Below are positions 40,249 through 46,140 of a stretch of DNA of 64,000 nt, piece by piece. Source of the stretch: Sinotaia quadrata (Eukaryota; Mollusca; Gastropoda; Architaenioglossa; Viviparidae); NCBI GenBank assembly GCA_028829895.1, contig CM054180.1:101344635-101408634 (forward strand), given 5' to 3'. Within the stretch, counting starts at the first letter, position 1; each line of letters opens with the position of its first letter. The position numbers and the translations under genes are program-made. Below the pieces are notes generated by a model. That model saw nothing but the letters and a program-made list of their open reading frames with translations, was not told the DNA's origin and did no database searches.

Positions 40249-41777
40249 GTCTTCTGCCATCTCCCTTCCCTTCTCTTTCTTTTCCTACCTCCAGCTAATT
40301 CTCTCTGTCACTCTCTCTGAGACATTTTTCTCTCTTCTCAGCTGTCCCACTTTCTCACTCTTTTTCATAATTAAGATTGCAGTGAGATAATTTCACAGAC
40401 TATTCCAGAGATTGGAAGTATAGAGAAGAAAGAATAAATCCAATCATTTAAAGGAAAGACTGTCTTGATACCACTGAACTCCAGTAATATTATCTCTGTC
40501 TTTAATGATTCTTATAATTAAATGTTATTGTTATTCGTTCTCCTCTTAAGCACCTTTGTTAATGTAACTTGTTAAATGTAAATGTCATAACTAGAGCATA
40601 GTGTTGTCTCTTGTAATGATAGAGTAATTGTTGTGTATTGTTTATATTAATATGCAGTTTATCTGCTGGGAGCTGACCAGATGAAAATCTGATCTAAATA
40701 TATCATTAAGTCACTAGCTATATCGGCACTAGCAGGAGGATTAGTTCATAATGCATTGAACTAATCATATACATTCAGGTCACCAAGGGTAGTATACGAC
40801 AATTATATCAAGTTAATTTAGTTTTCATTAAGAAAATGTGATGGTTCAATAGCTTTATTTTGCTAGGTGGTATATGTTAGAGCTGTCAAATGTCATTCCT
40901 CGCTGAGCACCGCAGTTTGTTTTGCATAGATTAGAGCTACCAAAATGTTCTTTGTCGATGTTCCCTTCAGTTTGTTGGCCATTTAGAGCTGTCAAAATGT
41001 TATTCATCAATGGTCCATTCAGTTCTTTGGCATGCTAAAGATGTCAATACGTTATTCATTAATGGTCACTTCAGTTTGTTGGCAGGTTAGAGCTGTCAAA
41101 ATGTTATTCATTAATGGTCACTTCAGGTTGTTGGCAGGTTAGAGCTGTCAAAATGTTATTCATTAATGGTCACTTCAGGTTGTTGGCAGGTTAGAGCTGT
41201 CAAAATGTTATTCATTAATGGTCACTTCAGTTTGTTGGCAGGTTAGAGCTGTCAAAATGTTATTCATTAATGGTCACTTCAGGTTGTTGGCAGGTTAGAG
41301 CTGTCAAAATATTATTCATTAATGGTCACTTCAGGTTGTTGGCAGGTTAGAGCTGTCAAAATGTTATTCATCAATGGTAACTTCAGTTTGTCAGCATGTG
41401 CAGAAAGTGATGTTATGTGTGCACGTGAACAAATGAACAAAAGACAATCCTATCCTTATAGCATATTCTGTTAAATTGAACCACAATATATATACACATT
41501 AAATACAAAAAGTCAAATACATTTAGTATGCTGACTAACATCTAAATAAAGAAATAAACCTTAATTTAAAAAAAAATAGTCTAGTCTTTATTTTTATTTT
41601 TATCGTTTAAACAATATAATCTTTAACTTTAGGTATGTTTTTCTTTTATTAATTCTTTTCTTAAAACTAATTTCAATTTGGTTTTCTCTTTTGTACACTC
41701 ATGCAGATTTCCTACGTGGAAGTCACGGCAAGAAATGGAACCTTGCTGCGTTACTGTTCTTCATCCAGCTGATATAA
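5602..41777 (+). CDS. Predicted GPI-anchored three-Ig-domain surface protein (spliced gene)
   Basis: This is a spliced model: 5602-5656, 15216-15593, 17510-17539, 24100-24477, 26386-26415, 32851-33228, 37658-37687, 41707-41777. Every intron begins GT and ends AG, and every junction is phase 1. The sum is 1350 nt, or 449 residues plus stop. The order is signal peptide (1-19), Ig-like 1 (19-144), linker (145-154), Ig-like 2 (155-280), linker (281-290), Ig-like 3 (291-416), linker (417-426) and a hydrophobic C-terminal tail (427-449). The protein would enter the secretory pathway and be GPI-anchored outside the cell. Each domain has eight cysteines and one N-glycosylation sequon. The exact phase agreement across 36 kb is the strongest evidence. 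Known: molluscs carry large families of secreted and membrane Ig-like recognition proteins. Inferred: an immune or recognition role. Further upstream 5'-UTR exons or alternative splice forms are possible; no transcript was seen. Confidence 0.8.
5657..6404. other. Start of intron 1, nothing recognised
   Basis: AT-rich sequence between the signal-peptide exon and dispersed repeat A copy 2. No further exon is supported. Confidence 0.5.
6405..7830. repeat. Dispersed repeat family A, copy 2
   Basis: Same orientation as copy 1. It has an ~90-bp internal tandem duplication at its left end (GGTTATGATTATTATTAATT near 6417 and 6512) and an extra ~250 bp near 6880-7130 that copy 1 lacks. Its right end (CCCAAGGTCGGGT, then AATTTATATAACAATTAAG and ATAGGCAAATTTA) is shared with the third copy at 50480-50635. 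Confidence 0.6.
7840..8490 (-). mobile_element. Second hAT-like element, one terminus at 8490
   Basis: On the minus strand the sequence starting at 8490 reads CAGTGGTCCGCAACCCTCGG, followed by a GC-rich palindromic stretch (GGACCGGTACCGGTCC). CAGNGGTCCxCAACC is a common hAT terminal inverted repeat. It interrupts the transposase fragment above, so it is the younger insertion. The other terminus was not found before about 7800, so the left edge is uncertain. Confidence 0.55.
7941..8388 (-). pseudogene. Unidentified minus-strand coding remnant inside the hAT-like element
   Basis: Two overlapping frames give a continuous-looking protein: one from 8388 (MRLSKDEIEPEHSF, HDHLSLLLKNSSATS) and, after a frame change near 8228, one running to 7941 (DILSDSEPVTEDADGPFCF, NERIAQLRQIRQKRLEEVQT, then WTKYCCEINIPTENGGI). 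Codon usage is GC-richer than the surroundings. It has a Ser/Thr/Pro-rich start and a short amphipathic helix rich in Arg, Gln and Glu. I do not recognise it. It could be the first exon of the element's own gene or captured host sequence. Confidence 0.35.
8491..9207 (-). pseudogene. hAT transposase fragment (GTF2IRD2/ZBED-like type), decayed
   Basis: Minus-strand pieces read VTTDGVPAMIGENKGAASLL, KLHCITHQVSLCAK, CKVRWLSHGTLLSHLWDLQQ and LAFLKDITTHLNTLNLQGKD. These are the order and motifs of hAT transposases of the GTF2IRD2/SCAND3-like group (DGAPAM, LHCIIHQ, VRWLSRG, FLxDITxHLNxLNLxLQG). Two or more frameshifts break it. The N-terminal zinc finger and the C-terminal dimerisation region are missing. 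The upstream edge abuts unit U0 at about 9207; the downstream edge is cut at 8490 by the terminus of another element. Confidence 0.8.
9346..9564 (-). other. Conserved minus-strand frame repeated in U0, U1 and U2
   Basis: Encodes VEDVGSKANFNKMSTPLRFC and later DVQSIYVYSWLMLLIKVVVF, with a hydrophobic C-terminal stretch. The same frame occurs at 16316-16540 and, with a frame change, at about 25210-25430. It lies in intron sequence antisense to the Ig gene. It may be a remnant of an inserted gene amplified with the units. No family was recognised, and it may not be coding. Confidence 0.2.
12915..13235. repeat. 48-bp minisatellite (U0)
   Basis: Unit GTGAGAGTAACTTTCATTAC, then TGAAGTGTCGTGAAATACGA, then CCCATTTG. 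About 6.5 copies here, about 5 in U1 (21590-21820), fewer than 2 in U2 (30610-30690). Confidence 0.85.
13400..13520. repeat. 41-bp minisatellite (U0)
   Basis: Unit CACTAGTTGTTGCTCAGATA, then GAAAACAACCTCACTATGTC, then A. About three copies; U1 (21995-22235) has about six and U2 (30865-31030) about four. Confidence 0.85.
13820..14130. repeat. ~80-bp degenerate tandem repeat (U0)
   Basis: Repeats of GCTTGATTAAACCTGCTTGA, then TCTAGGTCGACAAAAGCCTT and TATACTCTATAAAGAAAAGT. Counterparts at 22530-22910 and 31330-31710. Confidence 0.7.
14150..14430. repeat. 49-bp minisatellite (U0)
   Basis: Unit begins ACACAAAATGTCAAGGACAG and continues TTGTTGACAAAAGCCTTTAA. Diverged copies here, more uniform ones at 22970-23310 (U1), fewer at 31780-32060 (U2). 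Confidence 0.8.
15195..15215 (+). promoter_or_regulatory. TG-tract 3' splice site of Ig exon 1
   Basis: About 7-8 TG repeats run straight into TTTCAG. This replaces a normal pyrimidine tract. Confidence 0.6.
15216..15593 (+). CDS. Ig-like domain exon 1 (unit U1)
   Basis: A 378-nt, phase 1-1 exon encoding 126 residues, with acceptor TTTCAG|GC and donor TTTTG|GTAAGTG. Cysteines fall at domain positions 11, 25, 55, 66, 73, 75, 104 and 121. The ITC at 23-25 and LYC at 102-104 look like the B- and F-strand cysteines of an Ig fold. The usual C-strand tryptophan is replaced by aromatic residues (DFY, 39-41). N28-I-T is a glycosylation sequon. A GCGC motif lies at 72-75. Joined to exon 1 its first residue is Cys; joined to a mini-exon it would be Gly. 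This copy is the most divergent of the three and is more acidic (E37, D50, E101). Reading past the donor stays open to 15715. The Ig assignment rests on pattern only; another cysteine-rich fold is possible. Confidence 0.85.
17510..17539 (+). CDS. Mini-exon 1: 10-residue linker
   Basis: A 30-nt phase 1-1 exon between CTATTTTCAG and GTAATTTC. With the junction codon it encodes VGPKSTSVPK, a Pro/Ser/Thr/Lys linker suited to separating Ig domains. It lies 1.9 kb after Ig exon 1. The intron sequence on both sides is shared with the mini-exon of unit U2 and, more distantly, with those at 35810 and 37658, which supports it being a real repeated exon rather than chance splice signals. Confidence 0.7.
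18345..18800. repeat. 33-bp palindrome-containing minisatellite (U1)
   Basis: Unit GATTTAGATTAGTGTTGATT then GATCAATCATCGT. It contains the 14-bp perfect palindrome TGATTGATCAATCA. About 13 copies here and about five in U2 (27245-27420). Confidence 0.85.
21590..21820. repeat. 48-bp minisatellite (U1)
   Basis: Same unit as in U0; about five copies. Confidence 0.85.
21995..22235. repeat. 41-bp minisatellite (U1)
   Basis: Same unit as at 13400, expanded to about six copies. Confidence 0.85.
22970..23310. repeat. 49-bp minisatellite (U1), recently homogenised
   Basis: Seven nearly identical copies containing TCATGTACAGTTGTCGACAA and AAGCCTTTATGTAATATGG. Confidence 0.85.
24061..24099 (+). promoter_or_regulatory. 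TG-tract 3' splice site of Ig exon 2
   Basis: About 16 TG repeats run into TTTCAG, roughly double the length at Ig exon 1. Confidence 0.6.
24100..24477 (+). CDS. Ig-like domain exon 2 (unit U2)
   Basis: A 378-nt phase 1-1 exon homologous to 15216-15593, with the same acceptor and donor and the same eight cysteines. The sequon is N28-M-T. By eye it differs from exon 1 at 24 amino-acid-changing codons and only 3 silent codons. Eleven of the changes lie in domain residues 33-52. Several switch acidic or neutral residues to lysine (E37K, N49K, N52K, E101K, T105K), so this domain is more basic. Frame stays open beyond the donor to a stop ending at 24563. It is preceded by the longest TG tract of the three acceptors. 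Confidence 0.85.
26386..26415 (+). CDS. Mini-exon 2: 10-residue linker
   Basis: A 30-nt phase 1-1 exon between CTATTTTCAG and GTAATTTC. It encodes GGPKSSSFAK with its junction codon. It is the U2 counterpart of the exon at 17510 and differs from it at several amino acids while the flanks are almost unchanged. Confidence 0.7.
27245..27420. repeat. 33-bp palindrome-containing minisatellite (U2)
   Basis: Same unit as at 18345, contracted to about five copies. Confidence 0.85.
30865..31030. repeat. 41-bp minisatellite (U2)
   Basis: Same unit, about four copies. Confidence 0.85.
31780..32060. repeat. 49-bp minisatellite (U2)
   Basis: About five to six diverged copies of the same unit. Confidence 0.8.
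32826..32850 (+). promoter_or_regulatory. TG-tract 3' splice site of Ig exon 3
   Basis: About 9 TG repeats run into TTTCAG. The tract length differs in all three units. Confidence 0.6.
32851..33228 (+). CDS. Ig-like domain exon 3 (unit U3)
   Basis: A 378-nt phase 1-1 exon nearly identical to exon 2. By eye there are six amino-acid changes (domain residues 3, 10, 37, 53, 85, 116) and two silent changes (codons 84 and 124). All eight cysteines and the N28-M-T sequon are kept. Donor G|GTAAGTG is conserved. About 150 bases past the donor the similarity to the other units stops abruptly near 33390, where older, diverged sequence begins. Reading past the donor hits a stop after FLF near 33281. Confidence 0.85.
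33229..35560 (+). repeat. Diverged, compressed remnant of older unit(s) after Ig exon 3
   Basis: The first ~150 bases match U1/U2 closely. Further pieces match only distantly but in the right order: 33510-33790 resembles 16970-17250, 34905-34980 resembles 22480-22550, 35000-35060 resembles 23420-23480, and 35510-35545 resembles the CTGGGTGTTGAGTCTGGGAGG block near 23510. The Ig exon expected next is absent; the stop-bearing mini-exon at 35810 follows. An insertion of GC-richer sequence interrupts it at about 35070-35515. Confidence 0.5.
35070..35515. mobile_element. GC-richer insertion of unknown type
   Basis: It begins at an (AT)n run and has a composition unlike its neighbours (CACCACCACC, GACAACAACAACAAAAG, CAGGCCTCCCACCACCAGCC). 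Unit-derived sequence lies on both sides. Frames are short and broken, and no motif was recognised. It is likely a mobile-element fragment. Confidence 0.4.
35620..35755. repeat. 52-bp tandem repeat, ~2.5 copies
   Basis: Unit contains ATAATGAGAGGACCCCATAT and GTTTGATATCTATGTTTGAA; it ends just before the pre-acceptor region of mini-exon 3. Confidence 0.8.
35810..35839 (+). pseudogene. Mini-exon 3, stop-bearing
   Basis: The segment has the same 30-nt length, the same acceptor context (GTTCTATTTTCAG) and a GTATTTTC donor like the other mini-exons, and the intron flanks are homologous. In phase 1 it reads D-V-S-R-stop. Either it is a dead relic normally skipped, or its inclusion ends the protein before the GPI tail. 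Assigned as a broken copy on the stop alone; transcript data would decide. Confidence 0.55.
35885..36480. repeat. 41-bp minisatellite after mini-exon 3
   Basis: Unit TTGAAATGGTTTGCTTACAT then AATGAGTTTATACTACGTGT then C. It is homologous to the single-copy donor-side intron sequence of mini-exons 1 and 2 (GTTTGCTTATATAACATG). Left-hand copies are diverged, right-hand ones uniform. It is interrupted by a small hAT-like element. Confidence 0.85.
36033..36174. mobile_element. 142-bp hAT-like MITE
   Basis: The ends CACCGTTCCCTCTAA and TTAGATGGAACATTG form an imperfect terminal inverted repeat. The interior is GC-rich (GCTGCGCGGC twice). The flanking 8-mers GTCATGAA (36025-36032) and ATCATGAT (36175-36182) share a TCATGA core, as expected of an aged 8-bp target duplication. 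It sits inside the 41-bp minisatellite. Confidence 0.65.
36675..36740. repeat. (CA)n microsatellite
   Basis: About 30 CA repeats with one AAAC interruption. Confidence 0.95.
37050..37640. repeat. 56-bp minisatellite before mini-exon 4
   Basis: Unit GTTTACTAAAATATTTAATG, TCATCCAATTATTCATGATA, AGTAAGTATTTTTAGC. The last copy runs directly into the acceptor of mini-exon 4. The unit matches the pre-acceptor intron sequence of the other mini-exons (TTTACTAAAGTACTCGACAT in U1). Copies are degenerate at the left, uniform at the right. Confidence 0.85.
37658..37687 (+). CDS. Mini-exon 4: 10-residue linker before the tail
   Basis: A 30-nt phase 1-1 exon between GTTCTATTTGCAG and GTATTTTC. It encodes VTSKSRITIA with the junction codon and is open in frame. 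It sits exactly between a 56-bp minisatellite upstream and a 41-bp minisatellite downstream, both made of its own intron flanks. It would join Ig domain 3 to the terminal exon (G plus AT gives Asp). Confidence 0.6.
37725..38340. repeat. 41-bp minisatellite with higher-order repeat after mini-exon 4
   Basis: Unit TATTTAACATGTATATTATA, TGTCTTGAAGGATTTCTTAC, T. Later copies form a longer unit including GGAATGCTAATTATTGTTTA. Both parts match the donor-side intron of mini-exon 1 (ATATAACATG and GAAATGCTAATAATATTAA). Confidence 0.85.
38341..39819. other. Last-intron sequence, no exon found
   Basis: AT-rich, with short direct repeats of TTAGTCACATAATTAATATAATG type at 39265-39350. No further phase-1 exon recognised. 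Confidence 0.45.
39820..39975. repeat. ~24-bp tandem repeat
   Basis: Unit near CAGTAAAAATGAACATATCT plus TGT; about seven irregular copies. Confidence 0.75.
40186..40243. repeat. (CT)n microsatellite in a pyrimidine-rich stretch
   Basis: About 29 CT repeats; the surrounding 39990-40370 is also almost all C and T on the + strand. Confidence 0.95.
40880..41395. repeat. 52-bp minisatellite upstream of the terminal exon
   Basis: Unit GCTGTCAAAATGTTATTCAT, TAATGGTCACTTCAGGTTGT, TGGCAGGTTAGA. About nine copies, uniform in the centre (41090-41350). Lies in the last intron, 310 bp before the terminal exon. Confidence 0.9.
41707..41777 (+). CDS. Terminal exon: GPI-anchor attachment signal
   Basis: Follows the acceptor CTCATGCAG. 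In phase 1 it reads a short polar stretch (DFLRGSHGKKWN), then hydrophobic LAALLFFIQLI and an immediate TAA at 41775-41777. A small-residue site (G/S), a basic spacer and a short hydrophobic end with no cytoplasmic tail is the classic layout of a GPI-transamidase signal. A very short transmembrane anchor is the alternative. The exon is 3.9 kb downstream of mini-exon 4. No clear AATAAA is seen in the next 120 bases; a 39-bp minisatellite starts soon after. Confidence 0.7.
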
Positions 41778-41894
41778 TTTCAGTTTAGAGTTTACTTTGT
41801 TGGTTTTTTCACATTAAGAATGATGAGCTACATCATTTATTAACATTATGTTTGTATGTTATTTTGTGAATTACAATGAATCTATAAGTGCACA

Positions 41895-42335
41895 GACACA
41901 CACAATCATGTTAAAAACACACCTCACACACATACTGTAAAAAATCATGTTAAAAACACACCTCAAACACATACTGTATACAATCATGTAAAAAACATAC
42001 CTCAGGCACACACTGTACACAATCATGTTAAAAACACACCTCACACACATACTGTACACAATCATGTTAAAAACACACCTCACACACATACTGTACACAA
42101 CCATGTTAAAAACACACCTCACACACTTAACTGTACATAATCATGTTAAAAACACACCTCACACACTTAACTGTACACAATCATGTTAAAAACACACCTC
42201 ACACACTTAACTGTACACAATCATGTGAAAAATACTCCTCACACACATACTGTACACAATCATGTTAAAAATACACCTCACACACATACTGTACACAATC
42301 ATGTTAAAAACACACCTCACACACATACTGTACAC
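41895..42335. repeat. 39-bp minisatellite downstream of the stop codon
   Basis: Unit CACACACATACTGTACACAA then TCATGTTAAAAACACACCT. About 11 copies. If the transcript extends past the stop by more than about 120 bases this array is in its 3' UTR. Confidence 0.9.
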
Positions 42336-42819
42336 ATATATCCTGCAGACACGTTCTTGCTCTCATACTGCACATTCACACTTGCTTCACATACCCCCAC
42401 CCCAACAAAACAAAACACACAAACACAAACACACCACATATAGAAGAGATGGATTATATAATTAAACATATAAATCAATACGCGTATACGTTATTCAACT
42501 TGTCATTTCAATGCAAATTTCACAGAATATCATTCACTGCACATTGTTCACACCCTTGACAAGTCACACTTTTGCAAGGACCTAAAAGTATTACTGAAGC
42601 TTATCACATTCTTCAAATGCCACATCTTTGCGAATCTGAAAACAAAATTATGTGTGCAAGATGCCTTTTTGATAATCCACATTTTCATAAGAAACAAGAG
42701 TTACTGTGCAGGAAAAAAATTTTCATTCCCACCATTTCACCAGTTGTAAGTCTTTAAACATTTAACTGAATATAACTACTTAAATTCTTGACAAAGAACA
42801 TGTCTGTTTGCAGTGTACA

Positions 42820-43046
42820 AAACATATTACCCATTATAAAATGGTTACCCTCTCTACAAGTCACATTTTTGCCAGACCAGACCTATCAAGTATTACTGTT
42901 TTTATAATTTTAATACTGTTGCCAAAACACTTTTGAAGCATGAAAGTTTTACTACAGCTGGTTATGCACAGTTGACACTCTTGATTTTTCCACTGCATCG
43001 TTCTGAGAATATCAATAAGATTAGAGAGTTACATTTAAAAAATAAA

Positions 43047-43077
<31 letters not shown>

Positions 43078-43500
43078 TCCAAAATGGTGAACTATCTGTT
43101 AGCATTCTTGGCAAGTCAGGCTTTGGTAACTGTAATAATTTTTCATTTCTTACCATCTTGAGCAAATAAAGTTTATTTTCCAAACCGAAGAACTGCTTGT
43201 TTGGCATGATTTATAAATTAGAAAAATTAACATAAAAAGTGATTTTATGTGTTTACATATTTTTTCTCCTTTTATTTTCTCTATATTAGTCTTGTAAATA
43301 CATAGAAATGCCATAAGCCTTCTACTATGAAAAATCATTCAAGAAGCTTTGCAGAAATTATAATGACTGTTAAATAAATAAAAACATCCGGTCATTACAT
43401 ACTGAATATGTATGGAGTCATGCATGTATCAATAAACAGACACACAGATAATTAGATAAACTAGTAGATAATCGTGATATTTGAAATTCAGACAGCAATA
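42820..43500. repeat. Local direct duplication, left copy
   Basis: Collinear with 47990-48670: shared blocks include CTGTTAGCATTCTTGGCAAG, TTTATTTTCCAAAC, GAAGAACT, AGAAATGCC, GCTTTGCAGAAA and CTTGAAATTCAGAC/TTTGAAATTCAGAC. An (AT)n run was inserted at 43053-43076. No coding potential recognised. Confidence 0.7.
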
Positions 43501-43902
43501 TTTGTCACTTAATGGTTTATGTAGCCCACACCTACCCCTCCTCTAATAAACAGACTAAATGTAAACCTACCTTCTAGAAAAGCTGACCCTTATCCTTGGG
43601 CTGATACCCTTATACCTGAATGTTCCAGACACCCTATACTAACCAATCAAAGAATAGCTCAGATGCTTGAATGAATGTACCAGAAACTCACCAGTAAGTC
43701 GAATGCAGTTGACCGTTGAGGCAACATGTATTTTTGGCTTCTGTCTTTAATAAGTTAGGATCATATTACTAACACTTATTGCTGGAAACCATAATGTGTT
43801 TATATTACTGTTGATATTTTGTGGTTTTGCTTGCTTAATATTATATTCATTTTATCTCTTTACATTAATTATATTTTATATTGTAATATTTTGCTTATGA
43901 TG

Positions 43903-44792
43903 TTAAAATGTATGATAACCATGTAAGTAATAGTATATTGAGGACGAATTCTTATCCCATGTGTAATTTACTGGCAGATCGACATTTGATTTGACGAGTG
44001 TTGAGCTGTTAAACAATGCTAGAATGGAACCCAATGAGAGTCCAAGATTTAAAATAATGCCATCAACAGTTTCAACATCTGTTAAACCTGCATGTAGTAC
44101 AGAGGTAGCATTGTTCTCTGTGACAATAGTAGTGATCACATTATCTGGGCATTCTTTATATGCTTTCATCAGATTAGCATGAAAAATGTTCACTTTAGAT
44201 CTGATCTCAATTCTGAAACTGCACTCACTCAATTTCTAAATAACATCATAGGGTCCTTGCCATGATGCATCTAATTTGTTTTGTCGCAGAGGTAACAACA
44301 ACAACACACACATACCGATTTCAGAAATGTTACCTCATTTCCATTTTACAGTTGTACAGACCTGCTTGTCTAGCTTTACTTTTGTGTACATTCTTGGCTG
44401 CTATCGGACATGATTTATCAATAACGTTTGCACATTTGATCACATGTTGATATGTACCTTTTACAGATTCTGCTAACCGTCTCTCTGTCTAATATTCTCG
44501 TAATATAGACAAAGGTCTCCTAACTGTCCTACTGTATGAGAGTTTGAAGGGCGAAATATGAGTTGAATGTTGTGGTACTTCGCGCAATGAAAACAAATGT
44601 ACTGGCAAATACATAGCCCAATCATGTCTTATTTAAATACAAAATTTTCTCAAGGACTTGATAAGAGTAGCGTTCAGATTTTCGACTAAACCATTACACA
44701 AAGGGTAGGTAGTAAGGAGTAGTTTTTAACTGCTTTACTCTCAATATTTGATTAATCAATTTCATTAACTTGCTCATGAATTGAGTCCCCCT
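43903..44792 (-). pseudogene. Ty3/gypsy retrotransposon integrase fragment
   Basis: Read on the minus strand from 44792 downward: RGTQFMSKLMK, VKQLKTTPYYLP, then CNGLVENLNATLIKSLRKF, WAMYLPVHLFSLREVPQHST, ISPFKLSYSRTVRRPLSILR, and finally SFRIEIRSKVNIFHANLMKA. These are the end of the integrase core, the conserved CNGLVERFN and P(E/Q)STGxSPFELLYGR blocks, and the C-terminal hxVNxLK motif of gypsy polyproteins. Stops and frameshifts interrupt it. No LTRs, protease, RT or RNase H of this element were seen nearby. It is inactive. Confidence 0.85.
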
Positions 44793-45420
44793 TTTACAAA
44801 GTTGTGTTGATTTCTTTCTCAGCTTGTTTGGGTGGTTGTCGTTTGAGTCTTTGGTTTTGGATGACGATGTTGGCTTGGTGTGACTTTTGAGGCGATCTAG
44901 AGAAGCCTTCTGAAATTTAAAATTCTGACTTTTAGCGAATGGTGTAAAATTCTGTTGGACATTTACTTCTTGGTTGCCTTGGAAAATTATCCATAGCATG
45001 TTTTCGAATCTTTTGTTAAGGTTTTTAATATCAGTGGATATTGTAAAGATGAGAGGTGATAACACTTGGAATTCTTCTTTTCCGTCTTTCGTCATAATCG
45101 TTAGCTTTCCAGTATCCTACTTCAATGTCTTCACCCTCACGATGATGCTCAAGGTTATCTTCCTCGTCTTCTTTATAAGAATAATCAACTTCTTCCTCAG
45201 AATCAACATTTTCCTGCTTTTATTCCCTTCTTGCCCTCACAAGGTCATGGGAGTGGTGTTGGCTGAGGCACTTGTAAATCGCATTTCCATTGCTGTAATT
45301 CCCGGTAATTCCCGGTAATCCGAAGGATAGAAAGCTGGATGCTTTCTCGACTCGTTGGAGGCGAAAGGCGAAGTCAAAAAAGGAGAGCGATGACTTGTAG
45401 AAGGAAATAAGTGACCTTGA
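44793..45420 (-). pseudogene. Unassigned minus-strand coding remnant upstream of the gypsy fragment
   Basis: Minus-strand frames read SEEEVDYSYKEDEEDNLEHH (acidic), then MTKDGKEEFQVLSPLIFTIS and DIKNLNKRFENMLWIIFQG, then a Lys/Ser/Thr-rich stretch that runs in frame into the gypsy integrase motif at 44792. It looks like mobile-element protein, perhaps a gag-like or ORF1-like region, but I do not recognise the family. The junction with the integrase may be a recombination point. Confidence 0.35.
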
Positions 45421-45429
45421 TCATCTGAG

Positions 45430-45606
45430 GAGTAGTAGTAGTTCCGTTAACTTCTGCTCCACAGGAATTGCGTGAAAACTTTTCTTCTTCCGTTGGTTTT
45501 CGTTTCGATTCCTGTGGAGCCTTCCTTCCTTCTCTTGCACTTGGGGAGAGTAGCTACAGGGGTGTGCTGCTGCTGTGTTTGTTGTTTTGGTTTTTTGAGT
45601 TTGCAT
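45430..45606 (-). mobile_element. 3' end of an I-type LINE, minus strand
   Basis: On the minus strand this resembles the 3' end of the LINE at 52.4-57.3 kb: GGAAGGCTCCACAGGAAT, then AAAACCAAC, then GGAACTACTACTACT as the terminal repeat. A perfect 13-bp inverted repeat (GCTCCACAGGAAT at 45457-45469 with ATTCCTGTGGAGC at 45509-45521) forms a stem-loop. Only this end is identifiable. Confidence 0.55.
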
Positions 45607-45679
45607 CCTGCTGCGAATGTTTTAGGTTCTCTTTTTCTCCCCTCCCCCCTTTTTTTCCTTCTTTCTATTTTGTAACTAT

Positions 45680-46140
45680 TTTGTGTTATCCATGAATATT
45701 CATTTAAATGTTAATATAAGTGCATATCCATTACTAATTTTAAATTCTCTTTCGTTGCCCTTTGTTTCATTCTTTCTTTCGTTCACTCATTCTTTAGTTT
45801 ATTCTTCTTTTCATTTACTCATTCTTTATTTTATTCTTCCTTTCGTTTACTCATTCTTTATTTTATTATTCCTTTCGTTCACTCATTCTTTCTTTCGTTC
45901 GTTCCTTTCATCCTTTGTTCCTTCACTTGCTTTTTTTTCCTTTTCATTCGTTCGTCTTTTGCTAATTAATTTATCCGTTCTTTTCTTTGCTCCTTCGTTT
46001 GTTCATTATTTCATTCGCTACTTCTTTCTTACTTGTATTTTATTTGTTTGTATAATTCTTCCTTTCTTCTTTGACTTTGTTTGTTTGTCTTTTCTTCCCC
46101 ATCCCTCTCTGCTTCCATTTGCTAGAAAGTCAGACATATG
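45680..46140. repeat. Pyrimidine-rich degenerate TTCN repeats
   Basis: Repeats of TTCATTCTTTCGTTCACTCA type. The long Ser/Phe/Leu frame on the + strand reflects this composition and is not a gene. Confidence 0.7.

Noticed and set aside
41871..42443. Frames on both strands across the CACACA-rich array
   Set aside because: 39-bp minisatellite, also a multiple of three. Repeat by-product.
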